33,864 nucleotides of DNA from Labilithrix sp. Lineage in GTDB: Bacteria; Myxococcota_A; Polyangia; Polyangiales; Polyangiaceae. Positions 22,940-30,609 of the stretch are shown piece by piece. Every line of letters begins with the position of its first letter. Position 1 is the stretch's first letter. The position numbers and the translations under genes are program-made. The stretch is from NCBI GenBank assembly GCA_019637195.1, contig JAHBWA010000097.1, positions 1 through 33,864 of the forward strand. The letters are read 5' to 3'. The notes beneath the pieces are model-generated. The model searched no databases, was not told the origin of the DNA, and saw nothing but the letters and a program-made list of their open reading frames with translations.

Positions 22940-23956
22940 ATGCGGCACGGCATTCGCGCAAGCACGACAACCCTCGCCGCCGTCGCGATCGCCGCTTTCT
23001 GCAGTGCGTCGTGCGCCGCGCCCCCGCCTCGCCCTCCGCCGAAGGAGCCTCCGGCGCGCTCGATCTCGGTCACCGACGGCCGTGTCTCGCTCCGGGCCAC
23101 CGCGTACGTCGAGCTCCACACCTGGCTCGCCGCCGCCGCGCGCGCGGACGAGGACGTCGGTCCTACGCTCGAGCCTGCGCGCCGGGCGTACGCGCGCGCG
23201 CTGCTGGACGACGACGACGACAGCATCCTGCGGCAGTCCACGCGCGCGTTGTCGGTCTGCTCCGACGATCGCTGCGCGAGCGCGGCCGTCGCCCCCGAGG
23301 GGTTCGGCGCCGCCTACCAGCGCGCGCTGCCGGCCTTCGTCGCCCGGGCGTGGCTCGAGCGCGCGACGGCGGCGTGGGTCGGCCTCGAGGCGACGCGCGC
23401 GGTGCTCGGCGAGCTCGGGCCCGTGGCAGAGGCGATCTTCCTGCGCGCCGCGAGCGATCTCGGCGCCGCCTGGCCCGAGCGGCCGATCACGATCGCCGTC
23501 GTCTCCGAGACGCCGTCCCTCGGGATGATCGCGCTCGCGCCGGTCGCGCTCGCGACGCGAGGGCGCTGCTTCGCGCGGCCCCCGCCGGCGGCGCGCCGTC
23601 CGTACGAGCGCGTCGACCACGCGCGCGTGCTCGACTGCTTGCTCGTCCACGCGCTCTTCGCCCTCCGCGGCGAGGAGGCGGGACATGCCGGGCCGCTCTT
23701 CGAGGCGCTCACGCATGAGCTCGGCGCGCGGGTCGGCGAGCGGGCGTGGTCGCTCGCCGTGATCCACGCGGTGGCGGCGGTGGTGACCGGGTGGGAGCCA
23801 GCGCATCGCTCGGTCTACCGGCGCTCGGCGGAGGCGGTCGAGCGCCCGATGCTCGAGTGGCTCGCGAAGGAGTGGCGCGGCGACAGCGCCGAGCCGCTCT
23901 TCGCCTTCGCTTCGAGGTACGCCGCCCGCTGGCGCGAGGTGCACGCCGCTCGTTGA
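22940..23956 (+). CDS. Predicted lipoprotein of unknown function
   Basis: A 338-residue protein that I do not recognise. The leader (RASTTTLAAVAIAAF) ends in SASC, with Cys25 as the probable lipid site, and a Pro-rich tether follows. The rest is Ala/Arg-rich and helical, with three further cysteines. Start choices are 22940 or an ATG at 22922 that would overlap the cbs start; I prefer 22940. The third-position G/C bias is strong and the frame ends in a clean convergent arrangement with the methyltransferase gene. Confidence 0.72.
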   Translation: MRHGIRASTTTLAAVAIAAFCSASCAAPPPRPPPKEPPARSISVTDGRVSLRATAYVELHTWLAAAARADEDVGPTLEPARRAYARALLDDDDDSILRQSTRALSVCSDDRCASAAVAPEGFGAAYQRALPAFVARAWLERATAAWVGLEATRAVLGELGPVAEAIFLRAASDLGAAWPERPITIAVVSETPSLGMIALAPVALATRGRCFARPPPAARRPYERVDHARVLDCLLVHALFALRGEEAGHAGPLFEALTHELGARVGERAWSLAVIHAVAAVVTGWEPAHRSVYRRSAEAVERPMLEWLAKEWRGDSAEPLFAFASRYAARWREVHAAR

Positions 23957-23960
23957 CGCG

Positions 23961-23974
23961 CGCGACGCGTCGCG
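23961..23974. terminator. 14-bp perfect palindrome between convergent genes
   Basis: CGCGACGCGTCGCG reads the same on both strands and starts 5 bases after the lipoprotein stop, in the 50-base gap before the methyltransferase stop. It could form a stem for termination in either direction, but there is no U-tract and such palindromes are frequent in very GC-rich DNA. Confidence 0.3.
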
Positions 23975-24006
23975 ACGCTCGCGAACGCGCCGCCGCGAGG
24001 CGCCCC

Positions 24007-24678
24007 TCACGGCTCCGCGTCGAGGACCAACGAACGCGCCGCGCGGCAGCGCTTCTTGCTGAGGTCGACGCCCAGCGCGTCCAGGCCCATGGCGTTCGCG
24101 ACCGCGAGCACGGTGCCGCGGCCGCAGAACGGATCGACCACGGTGCGCGTCGCCGTCTCCTCGCGGAGGAAGCGACATGCGACGCGGCACGCAGCGACGC
24201 CCATCGCCCGGCTCCAGGGGGCGAAGCCCGCGTCGGCGAGCACGTCGGGCCCCGGGCGGCGCATAGGCCCCCGCGGCGCGCTCGCGACGCAGATCATGTG
24301 CGACCAGCTCGGCCGGCCGGGCGCGATCGTCCCCGGAGGCTGACGGCACACGACCTTGTGCCAGAGCAGGGTCGCGCCCTCGGCCTCCGCGGCGCGCATG
24401 ACGAGGTAGCCCTTGTCGACCCACGCGCCGAGGTGCCGGACGTCGCTCTGGTAGAAGATCGCGACGCCGTCGGGGGGCGTCCAGCGGATCACCCGGGCCG
24501 CGGCGCCGATGAACCACGCGCGCCAGCTCGCGAAATCGAGCGGCAGCTCGCTCACGTCGGGGAGCGAGGTGACCACGCTCGCGTCGGCTTCGGCCGCGTT
24601 GGCCGCCATCCAAGCGAGGGCCTCGGCCTGGACCACGCGCCGAGCGCCGAGCCTCCGCGCGCGATCCGGATCCGGCAT
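24007..24678 (-). CDS. SAM-dependent methyltransferase with permuted (motif IV first) layout and TSLPD motif
   Basis: A 223-residue methyltransferase. The motif order is that of beta-class DNA amino-methyltransferases: a motif-IV-like TSLPDVSE near residue 38, then W-rich helices, FYQSDVRHLG, SHMICVAS, and the SAM-binding DPFCGRGTVLAVANAMG followed by GVDLSKKRC near the C-terminus. Canonical motif IV would be SPPY or DPPY; here it is SLPD. I have the impression that SLPD occurs in related uncharacterised methyltransferases, so it may be a family trait and not decay. The start may be 24678 or ATG 24687. It is divergent from mutH with about 140 bases between. Substrate (DNA, RNA or protein) is unknown. 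Confidence 0.75.
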   Translation of the reverse strand: MPDPDRARRLGARRVVQAEALAWMAANAAEADASVVTSLPDVSELPLDFASWRAWFIGAAARVIRWTPPDGVAIFYQSDVRHLGAWVDKGYLVMRAAEAEGATLLWHKVVCRQPPGTIAPGRPSWSHMICVASAPRGPMRRPGPDVLADAGFAPWSRAMGVAACRVACRFLREETATRTVVDPFCGRGTVLAVANAMGLDALGVDLSKKRCRAARSLVLDAEP

Positions 24679-24819
24679 GTGGCGCATCGTACGCGAGCTC
24701 GCGGCGCCTGCGCCCGCGCTTCCGGCGAGACCACGACGAGGCGCGGCGGCGGGCTCCGGCGCTCGCGCGCGAGGTCCGACGCTTGCCGCGCCGCTCCAGG
24801 CCTGGCAAGCGATCGCGCG

Positions 24820-25509
24820 ATGGCGCCGCCCCGCCTCCGACCTCCGCCGGCGTCGATCGACGAGCTCGTCGACCGAGCGCGCGCGCTCGCCGGGACGTCG
24901 CTGCGGGACGTGCTCCGCGACCTCGGCCTCACGGCGTCGGTCGATCCGGTGCGCACGAAGGGGTCCGCGGGCGAGACGCTCGAGCGCGCGCTCGGCGCGT
25001 CGGGCGGCTCGGCGCAGGTGCTCGATTTCCCCGAGCTCGGCGTCGAGCTGAAGACGATCCCCGTCACGGCCGAGGGCGCGCCGCTCGAGTCGACCTACGT
25101 CTGCACCCTCTCGCTCGCGGACGCGGAGCTCCAGGAGTGGGACACGTCGTGGGTGCGCGCCAAGCTCGCGCGCGTGCTCTTCGTCCCGCTCGTCGGCGAG
25201 CACGGGCTCGCGTGGCAGGAGCGGATCGTCGGCGCGCCGCTCCTGTGGAGCCCGACGACGGACCAGGACGACGTCCTCCGCGGCGACTTCGACGACGTCG
25301 TCGGGCTCATCGGCGTCGGACGCATCGAGGAGCTCACGGCGCACCGCGGCCGCTGGCTCCAGGTGCGCCCGAAGGCGCGCGACGGCCGCGCGCGCGCGCT
25401 CGCGTGGGGCTCGGACGGCGAGGCCATCGCCACCGTCCCTCGCGGCTTCTACCTCCGCGCGCGCTTCACCGGCGCGCTGCTCGCGGACCCGGCCGCGCTG
25501 CCCGACTGA
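24820..25509 (+). CDS. mutH: MutH-like DNA mismatch repair endonuclease
   Basis: A 229-residue homologue of MutH, the strand-discriminating nicking endonuclease that in E. coli cuts unmethylated GATC. The whole length matches: KGSAGETLERALGAS (Glu55), DFPELGVELKTIP (Asp69, Glu76, Lys78), TSWVRAKLARVL (Lys115), GAPLLWSPTTD, LQVRPKARDG and TVPRGFYLRARFTGALL (Tyr211). Numbering each is one less than E. coli Glu56, Asp70, Glu77, Lys79, Lys116 and Tyr212, so the catalytic site and the DNA-reading residues I remember are retained. The ATG at 24820 gives almost exactly the E. coli length. The gene stands alone, divergent from a methyltransferase. Finding it in what looks like a myxobacterium is unusual; a MutH/Sau3AI-type restriction enzyme is the alternative, but the overall match favours MutH. 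Confidence 0.88.
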   Translation: MAPPRLRPPPASIDELVDRARALAGTSLRDVLRDLGLTASVDPVRTKGSAGETLERALGASGGSAQVLDFPELGVELKTIPVTAEGAPLESTYVCTLSLADAELQEWDTSWVRAKLARVLFVPLVGEHGLAWQERIVGAPLLWSPTTDQDDVLRGDFDDVVGLIGVGRIEELTAHRGRWLQVRPKARDGRARALAWGSDGEAIATVPRGFYLRARFTGALLADPAALPD

Positions 25510-25537
25510 GCCGGGCGCACCCACGCGCGACGCCTCG

Positions 25538-25638
25538 GCGCGACGACGAGCGCTGGCGGTACGGCGCGACGCGTGCCCGCCGGCTCAGCGCGACGACGAG
25601 CGCTGGCGGCACGGCGCGACGACGAGCCCGCCGGCTCA
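25538..25638. repeat. Two-copy direct repeat of about 50 bp between mutH and pgeF
   Basis: A unit that begins GCGCGACGACGAGCGCTGG and ends CCGCCGGCTCA occurs at 25538-25587 and again at 25588-25638, with a few substitutions and one inserted base. It fills the 126-base convergent spacer and just enters the pgeF stop codon. Confidence 0.9.
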
Positions 25639-26412
25639 GCGCGCGACGATGACGCCGAGCAGACGCCCGCTCGCGTCACCGTCGCGGCGGTACGAGTAGT
25701 AGCGCTCGCGATCGCAACGGGTGCAGCCGCTCCGGCCGCGGCTCGGGACGTCGTCCACCCCGTCGTCGGCGAGCCCGAGGTCCCGGAGCTGCGCGCGCAC
25801 GGCCGCGCGCAGATCGACGAAGGCCTTCTCCCCCACGCGGCGGTCGAGCGCGCTCGGGCTCGACGCGCTCACGATCCGATCCGCCACGTCACCGCCGACC
25901 TCGAAGCAGCACGGCCCGATGCTCGGACCGATCGCCGCGACCAGCCCGGACGCCGGCCCCGCGCCGACCCCGCCGAGCAGATGGTGGACGCTCGCGCCGA
26001 CGATCCCGGCCTCGACCCCGCGCCACCCCGCGTGAGCCGCCGCGACGCGCCCGGCCTCCGGATCGGCCAGGAGCACCGGGACGCAGTCGGCCACCCGCAC
26101 GGCGACGGCGTGCCCCGTGCCCGGCTCGGCGGCGAGGGCGTCCGCCTCGAGCGCGAGCGTAGCGGCCGGATCGCCGCCGGCGACCAGGAGGCGAGCCCCG
26201 TGGACCTGCATCGCCTGGTGCAGGAGGGCGGGGTCGAACCCCATCGCCTCCGCGAGCCGCGCCTGATTTTCCCGGAGAAGCGCGGGATCGCGCAGGACGG
26301 CGAAGTCGAGCGTGTCGAACGGCGGTGGGCTCACCCCCCCGAGGCGTGTCGTGAACCCATGGGGAAAACCGGCCTTCGAGAGGACCTTCGACGTGAGGAG
26401 CGGAAACGTCAT
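25636..26412 (-). CDS. pgeF: Peptidoglycan editing factor / laccase-domain protein (YfiH family)
   Basis: A 258-residue single-domain protein of the YfiH/multicopper polyphenol oxidase (laccase-domain) family. The three metal-binding residues are seen in QVHG (His71), ADCVPVLL (Cys110) and AHAGWRG (His127). The family also has purine nucleoside phosphorylase activity, and PgeF removes L-Ser-containing errors from peptidoglycan precursors. The ATG at 26412 begins the usual N-terminus (FPHGFTTRLGGVS at 16-28). It is divergent from the kinase gene with 54 bases between, and convergent with mutH. Which of the family's activities dominates here cannot be told. Confidence 0.9.
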   Translation of the reverse strand: MTFPLLTSKVLSKAGFPHGFTTRLGGVSPPPFDTLDFAVLRDPALLRENQARLAEAMGFDPALLHQAMQVHGARLLVAGGDPAATLALEADALAAEPGTGHAVAVRVADCVPVLLADPEAGRVAAAHAGWRGVEAGIVGASVHHLLGGVGAGPASGLVAAIGPSIGPCCFEVGGDVADRIVSASSPSALDRRVGEKAFVDLRAAVRAQLRDLGLADDGVDDVPSRGRSGCTRCDRERYYSYRRDGDASGRLLGVIVAR

Positions 26413-26466
26413 GCTCGCGCGGCCGAAAGACCTGAGGCCGTCCTTCGTGATATCACGGTACCCGCG

Positions 26467-27615
26467 ATGGCGCGTCCGCAGGATCCGTTCATTGGCCGGG
26501 ACATCCTGAACGGGCAGTTCCAGATCCTGCAGAAGATCGGGTCGGGCGGGATGGGGTCCGTCTACAAGGCCCTCCAGCCGGCGATGAACCGGATGGTGGC
26601 GGTCAAGATCCTCCATCCGAAGCTCGCGAACCGCAAGGACCTCGTCTCGCGCTTCCGCCGTGAGGCGCGCGCGATGAGCCACCTCACCCACCCGAACACG
26701 GTGAAGGTCCTGCTCTACGGCGAGCTCGAGGACGGCTCGCTCTACATCGTGATGGAGTACCTCGACGGCAAGAACCTGAACCAGACGGTCCGCGCCGAGG
26801 GCCCGATGTCGCTCGAGCGCGGTCTGCCGATCTTGATCCAGGCGAGCAACGCGCTCGAGGAGGCGCACCGCGCCGGCATCATCCACCGCGACCTGAAGCC
26901 GGAGAACATCTTCCTCAGCCAGCAGGGCGGGATGAAGGACTACGCGAAGGTCCTCGACTTCGGCCTCGCGAAGGTCACCGAGCGCGAGATGCGCCCCGGC
27001 TCGATCATCCTCACGCAGGAAGGCATGGTCTTCGGGACGCCGGAGTTCATGAGCCCCGAGCAGGCGCAGGGAAAGGCGCTCACGCCCGCCAGCGACATCT
27101 ACTCGCTCGCGATCATCCTCTACGAGGTGCTCACCGGGAAGCTGCCCTTCGAGGCGAAGAACCCGATGGAGTACATCCAGCTCCACGTCACCGCGAAGCC
27201 GAAGCCGATCGACGAGCGCGTCCCGGGCAAGACGTTCCCGCCGCTCCTCTGGACGGTCCTCGAGAAGGCGCTCGCCAAGAAGTCCGAGGAGCGCTACGCG
27301 TCGGGCGGCGAGTTCGCCCACGCGCTCGGCGCGGTGCTGAACGGGCTCCCGCAGGTGCCGCCGTACCAGAACGGCGAGGCGATGCGCCCGATGATGGGCT
27401 CGGCGCCGGGCGCTCCCCCCGCCCAGCCCGCGACGGCGGGCGCGCGGCCCGCGGCGGCGCAGCCCACGGCGCCGCCGCACTCGTCGCCCCTGCCACGCCT
27501 CGTGAGCGGCCGGAGCAAGCAGCCGTCGGTCGCGCTCCTCGCCGGCGTCGCCGTGGCCTTCCTCGTCGTGGGCGCCGTCCTCGCGGCGATCGTGATGAAG
27601 CTCGTGATGAAGTAG
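26467..27615 (+). CDS. Ser/Thr protein kinase with C-terminal membrane anchor
   Basis: A 382-residue eukaryotic-like kinase. The catalytic domain (about 18-290) has GSGGMGSVYKA, Lys47 in VAVKIL, HRDLKPENIF (Asp141), DFG at 164-166 and MSPEQ at 195-199, so it appears active. A Pro/Ala linker (about 295-345) leads to a single membrane helix at the extreme C-terminus (about 353-378), leaving virtually nothing outside the cell. It therefore has no sensor domain and probably depends on partners or dimerisation. The ATG at 26467 precedes the kinase fold closely. It is divergent from pgeF and convergent with the Kazal-like lipoprotein. Confidence 0.93.
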   Translation: MARPQDPFIGRDILNGQFQILQKIGSGGMGSVYKALQPAMNRMVAVKILHPKLANRKDLVSRFRREARAMSHLTHPNTVKVLLYGELEDGSLYIVMEYLDGKNLNQTVRAEGPMSLERGLPILIQASNALEEAHRAGIIHRDLKPENIFLSQQGGMKDYAKVLDFGLAKVTEREMRPGSIILTQEGMVFGTPEFMSPEQAQGKALTPASDIYSLAIILYEVLTGKLPFEAKNPMEYIQLHVTAKPKPIDERVPGKTFPPLLWTVLEKALAKKSEERYASGGEFAHALGAVLNGLPQVPPYQNGEAMRPMMGSAPGAPPAQPATAGARPAAAQPTAPPHSSPLPRLVSGRSKQPSVALLAGVAVAFLVVGAVLAAIVMKLVMK

Positions 27616-27693
27616 CAGGCAGGCGGCGCCCATCGCCAGCCCCGACCGCCGAACCGCCCGACGCGCGCCAACGACGAGCGCAGAGGCCTCGGC

Positions 27694-27762
27694 GGACGCC
27701 GACGCGAGCGCCAGACGCCGGCGCGAGCGCGGACGCCCACACGAGCACGGACGCCGAGCGCG
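27694..27762. repeat. Four imperfect 18-19-bp direct repeats in a convergent spacer
   Basis: Units beginning GGACGCC or AGACGCC and ending in GAGCGC or GAGCAC lie at 27694-27712, 27713-27730, 27731-27748 and, shortened, 27749-27762. They occupy half of the 151-base gap between the kinase and lipoprotein stops. No gene is visible there. Confidence 0.75.
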
Positions 27763-27766
27763 TGGC

Positions 27767-28537
27767 TCAGGGGGCGCAAGTGACGGCGACGAACCAGGGC
27801 GCCTCGGCCTTGATCAGCGTGCACTCGTCGGCGCACTTCTGCGAGGCGCACGAGCGCGCCCGCGAGTTGGCGGAGATCGCGGGACACGCCGCCGGCAGCG
27901 CCCAACAGGCGCCGTCCGAGTCGAGCGCGCAGGCCACGCCGCTCCCGACGCGCCGGTTGCAGCTCGCGCCGGCAGGGCACGGATCGCCTTCGCCGCAGCC
28001 GACGCGGTCGTCGTTCGTACACTCGCTGGTCTCGGCGACGCTCATCCCGCGCTTCGCCGCCACGGACTCGTTCCAGTAGGTGACGCCGTCGCAGCCGCAG
28101 ACAGGCTTGCGCGTCGGCGTCTCGGTCACGCCGACTGGAACGCACTTGCCCTTCTCGCAGCCCTTCGCGTCGCAGTACTTGCCCGGCCCGCACGTGTCTC
28201 CGTCCTTCGACCACTCGCAGTCGGCCCCGGCGTCCGGCTTCGCGTCGCTTCCGGCGTCGGTGGGCCCCGCGTCGGGGCAAACCCAATCGCAAAAGCACGG
28301 CGGCGTGCCCTTCGTGCACTCGGGAGAGGGCGCCGGCCCGCACGGAGGGCAGGCGTCACCGCTCGAGCCGCTGCTCCCGGACGAGCCGCTGCTCCCGGAC
28401 GAGCCGCTCGATCCGTCGCCGCTCGACCCGCTCGACGACGAGAAGGCGGGGATGTTCGTCTCCGACGATCCCGAACAGGCGACGACGATCCCGAAGCAAG
28501 ACGCCGCCGCGACGCACCCGACCCAAGCTCTTTTCAT
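27767..28537 (-). CDS. Lipoprotein with Ser-Ser-Gly tether and Kazal-like domain
   Basis: A 256-residue predicted lipoprotein. The leader ends in IVVAC (Cys21), followed by a tether of Ser-Ser-Gly repeats (residues 33-60) that lifts the domain off the membrane. A Cys-rich segment (63-127) with CFCDWVC and CGPGKYC leads to a Kazal-type block, PVCGCDGVTYWNESVAAKRG (146-164) ending in SEC. The usual Cys after Asn-Glu is Ser here, so one disulfide of a classical Kazal inhibitor is missing. Kazal-like repeats often mark protease inhibitors or surface adhesins; neither is proven. The ATG at 28537 has GGGAG upstream. An upstream frame to 28576 is less likely. Confidence 0.8.
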   Translation of the reverse strand: MKRAWVGCVAAASCFGIVVACSGSSETNIPAFSSSSGSSGDGSSGSSGSSGSSGSSGSSGDACPPCGPAPSPECTKGTPPCFCDWVCPDAGPTDAGSDAKPDAGADCEWSKDGDTCGPGKYCDAKGCEKGKCVPVGVTETPTRKPVCGCDGVTYWNESVAAKRGMSVAETSECTNDDRVGCGEGDPCPAGASCNRRVGSGVACALDSDGACWALPAACPAISANSRARSCASQKCADECTLIKAEAPWFVAVTCAP

Positions 28538-28603
28538 GACCCCGCTCCCGACCCGAGTGTAGCAGCTCTCGGGCAACGCGCCTCGCGGCGCCGTGTCTCA
28601 TCG

Positions 28604-30547
28604 TCAATCGCGATGTCGTACGCCGAGCGCTATCCGGCGCACCTCGGCGAGCGTCCACTGGGCGCTCTCCGCCGCGCCGGGCCCGTCGAAATGGAGGCCG
28701 TCTGGACGGATCGCCGCGCCGTTGCTGAGGAGGGTGCAGTCGGGCGTCGGGCAGACGTGCGTCTTGAGATCGAGCGTCGGAAGGTGCTCGATCTCCGCGA
28801 TCTGCGACAGCTCCTCGTTGAAGCAGTCGACCCGCTGCACCATGTCCGCCGTTCGCCAGCGCTGCCCCGGGTACGGGACGAGCGTGAGGATCACGCGTCC
28901 CGCGCTATCGCCCATCGCGTGGAGCAAGGACGTCAGGCGCTCGCGGTACGCCTTGCGCCAATCGCGCTGGCACGTCCGCGGCCCGAGGTAGGCGCCGCCG
29001 AGGACGATCAGCGTCACGTCCGGACGGAGCTCGGCCACGTCGGTCGCCCAGGCGTCCGCGCAGCACGTCCCCTCGATGCGCTCCCCGTTCACGTAGCGGA
29101 CCTCGGCCACGTGGATGCTGCACGCGCCGACGCCGCGTTGCGCGACGAACGCCCCCGCCGCCGCCTGGTGGAAGCGCATCGCCTCACCGAGGTACTGCGC
29201 GACCGAGTCGCCGATCGTGAGGATGCGCAGCGTCCCGGGAGGCAGCTCTCTCGCCGCCGGCAGGACGCTGCTCTTGACGGAGTTGAAGTCGGGCCAGCGC
29301 CGCTCCGCGGAGGGCGCGGGGGCCGGCGCGAGCGCGGGGGCGGCCAGGGCCGGACGCGCGCGCGTCCCCACGAAGACCGCAGCGATCACGACGCCGAAGG
29401 CCGCGGGCAGGACGACGAGCGGCCGACCGAAGGACACGCCGCGCGCGCGGATGGGTCGCTCGACGGCGTAGTACGAGGCGAGCGCGATCGCGAACGTGAC
29501 CGCGACCCGCAGCGCGGCCAGCGCCAGCGGAGGGACGTGGACGCGCTCGGGCGTGAGCACGACGTCGACGGGCCAGTGCCAGAGGTACACGCCGTAGCTG
29601 ATGGTCCCCACGAAGACGAGCGGACGAAGCGACAGCGCGCGCGCGACGAGGCTCGTCGGGACGACGGCGCACGCGATCAGCACGAGCGCGGCGAGCTCCG
29701 TGAGCCAGAAGCCGCCGTGGTAGAGGAAGCGGCTCTCGCCTTCGAGCTTCGCCCAGGCCACGCCGAGCCCGACGGCAGAGGCGAGCCCCGCGAGGTCGAG
29801 CGCGCGGACGGCGCCGGGCCGGAGACGCGTCCCCGGCGCGAGGACGGTCGCGAGCACGACGCCCGCGAGGATCGCGGCGGCGCGCGTGTCGCTCCCCATG
29901 TACACGCGCGACGTGCGCTCCGGGTGCCAGAGCAGGAGCATCAGCGCGGCCGAGGCGAGCGCGAGCCCGGCGCTCACGACGAGCAGCGTCCGCCGCGTCC
30001 GCCGGAGCCGCACGAGGAGGAGCGCGACGACGAGCGGCCACACGACGTAGAACTGCTCCTCGATCGCGAGGCTCCACGTGTGCTCGAGCGGCGAAGGCGC
30101 CTGGAAGATCTCCCAGTAGCTCTTGCCGGAGTAGATCGCGCGCCAGTTCGCGACGTACCCCAGCGTCGCGAGCGCGTCGGCGCGGAGCCCCGCGAGCTCG
30201 CCGGGCGCCGCCCAGACGCGGGCGTAGACGGCGATGGCCGGCATCAGGACGAGCAGCGCCGGGAGGAGGCGGCGCGCGCGGCGCACCCAGAACGCGCGGA
30301 GGTCGATGCGGCCGGAGCTCTCGACCTCGCGGAGGAGGATGCTCGTGATCAGATAGCCCGAGAGCACGAAGAAGAGATCCACGCCGAGGTAGCCGCCGGT
30401 GAGCGCGGCGTTCGCGTGGAAGGCGACGACGGCGAGGACCGCGAGACCGCGGATCCCGTCGAGCGCGGGCACGTGCGGGATCCCCGGGCGCGACCCGGCG
30501 GCGCCCGTGACGGCAGCCCCTCCTCTAGCTCCGGTCGACAGACTCAC
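28604..30547 (-). CDS. Acyltransferase-3 / SGNH fusion (OafA/YrhL family)
   Basis: A membrane O-acyltransferase of about 650 residues that probably acetylates a surface polysaccharide or peptidoglycan. The N-terminal block PALDGIRGLAVLAVVAFHA, with the family His48 (counted from the upstream TTG), begins the ten-helix acyltransferase-3 domain, with GVYLWHWP later on. The C-terminal 200 residues are an SGNH hydrolase-like domain with GDSVAQYL and, near the end, PDGLHFDG as the Asp-x-x-His pair. This is the OafA arrangement, in which the SGNH part completes acyl transfer outside the membrane. Candidate starts are a TTG at 30559 and a GTG at 30547; AGAGGAGG lies further downstream and does not settle the point. 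The 50-base gap upstream holds nothing recognisable. Confidence 0.9.
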   Translation of the reverse strand: MSLSTGARGGAAVTGAAGSRPGIPHVPALDGIRGLAVLAVVAFHANAALTGGYLGVDLFFVLSGYLITSILLREVESSGRIDLRAFWVRRARRLLPALLVLMPAIAVYARVWAAPGELAGLRADALATLGYVANWRAIYSGKSYWEIFQAPSPLEHTWSLAIEEQFYVVWPLVVALLLVRLRRTRRTLLVVSAGLALASAALMLLLWHPERTSRVYMGSDTRAAAILAGVVLATVLAPGTRLRPGAVRALDLAGLASAVGLGVAWAKLEGESRFLYHGGFWLTELAALVLIACAVVPTSLVARALSLRPLVFVGTISYGVYLWHWPVDVVLTPERVHVPPLALAALRVAVTFAIALASYYAVERPIRARGVSFGRPLVVLPAAFGVVIAAVFVGTRARPALAAPALAPAPAPSAERRWPDFNSVKSSVLPAARELPPGTLRILTIGDSVAQYLGEAMRFHQAAAGAFVAQRGVGACSIHVAEVRYVNGERIEGTCCADAWATDVAELRPDVTLIVLGGAYLGPRTCQRDWRKAYRERLTSLLHAMGDSAGRVILTLVPYPGQRWRTADMVQRVDCFNEELSQIAEIEHLPTLDLKTHVCPTPDCTLLSNGAAIRPDGLHFDGPGAAESAQWTLAEVRRIALGVRHRD

Positions 30548-30609
30548 GACCGGCGGCAATAGACCATCATCGACGGCCTACGTCATCCCGACATCGGCCT
30601 ACGCCCGGC

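Noticed and set aside
23961..23974. Intrinsic terminator with confidence
   Set aside because: A perfect 14-bp palindrome but with no U-tract; kept only as a low-confidence feature.
24820..25509. Sau3AI-type restriction enzyme forming a restriction-modification system with the divergent methyltransferase
   Set aside because: Length and collinear motifs match MutH throughout, Sau3AI proteins are about twice as long, and the methyltransferase does not resemble a GATC cytosine methylase.
28613..30562. 649-residue plus-strand open frame
   Set aside because: Arg/Glu/Asp-rich antisense shadow of the acyltransferase gene with no recognisable domain.
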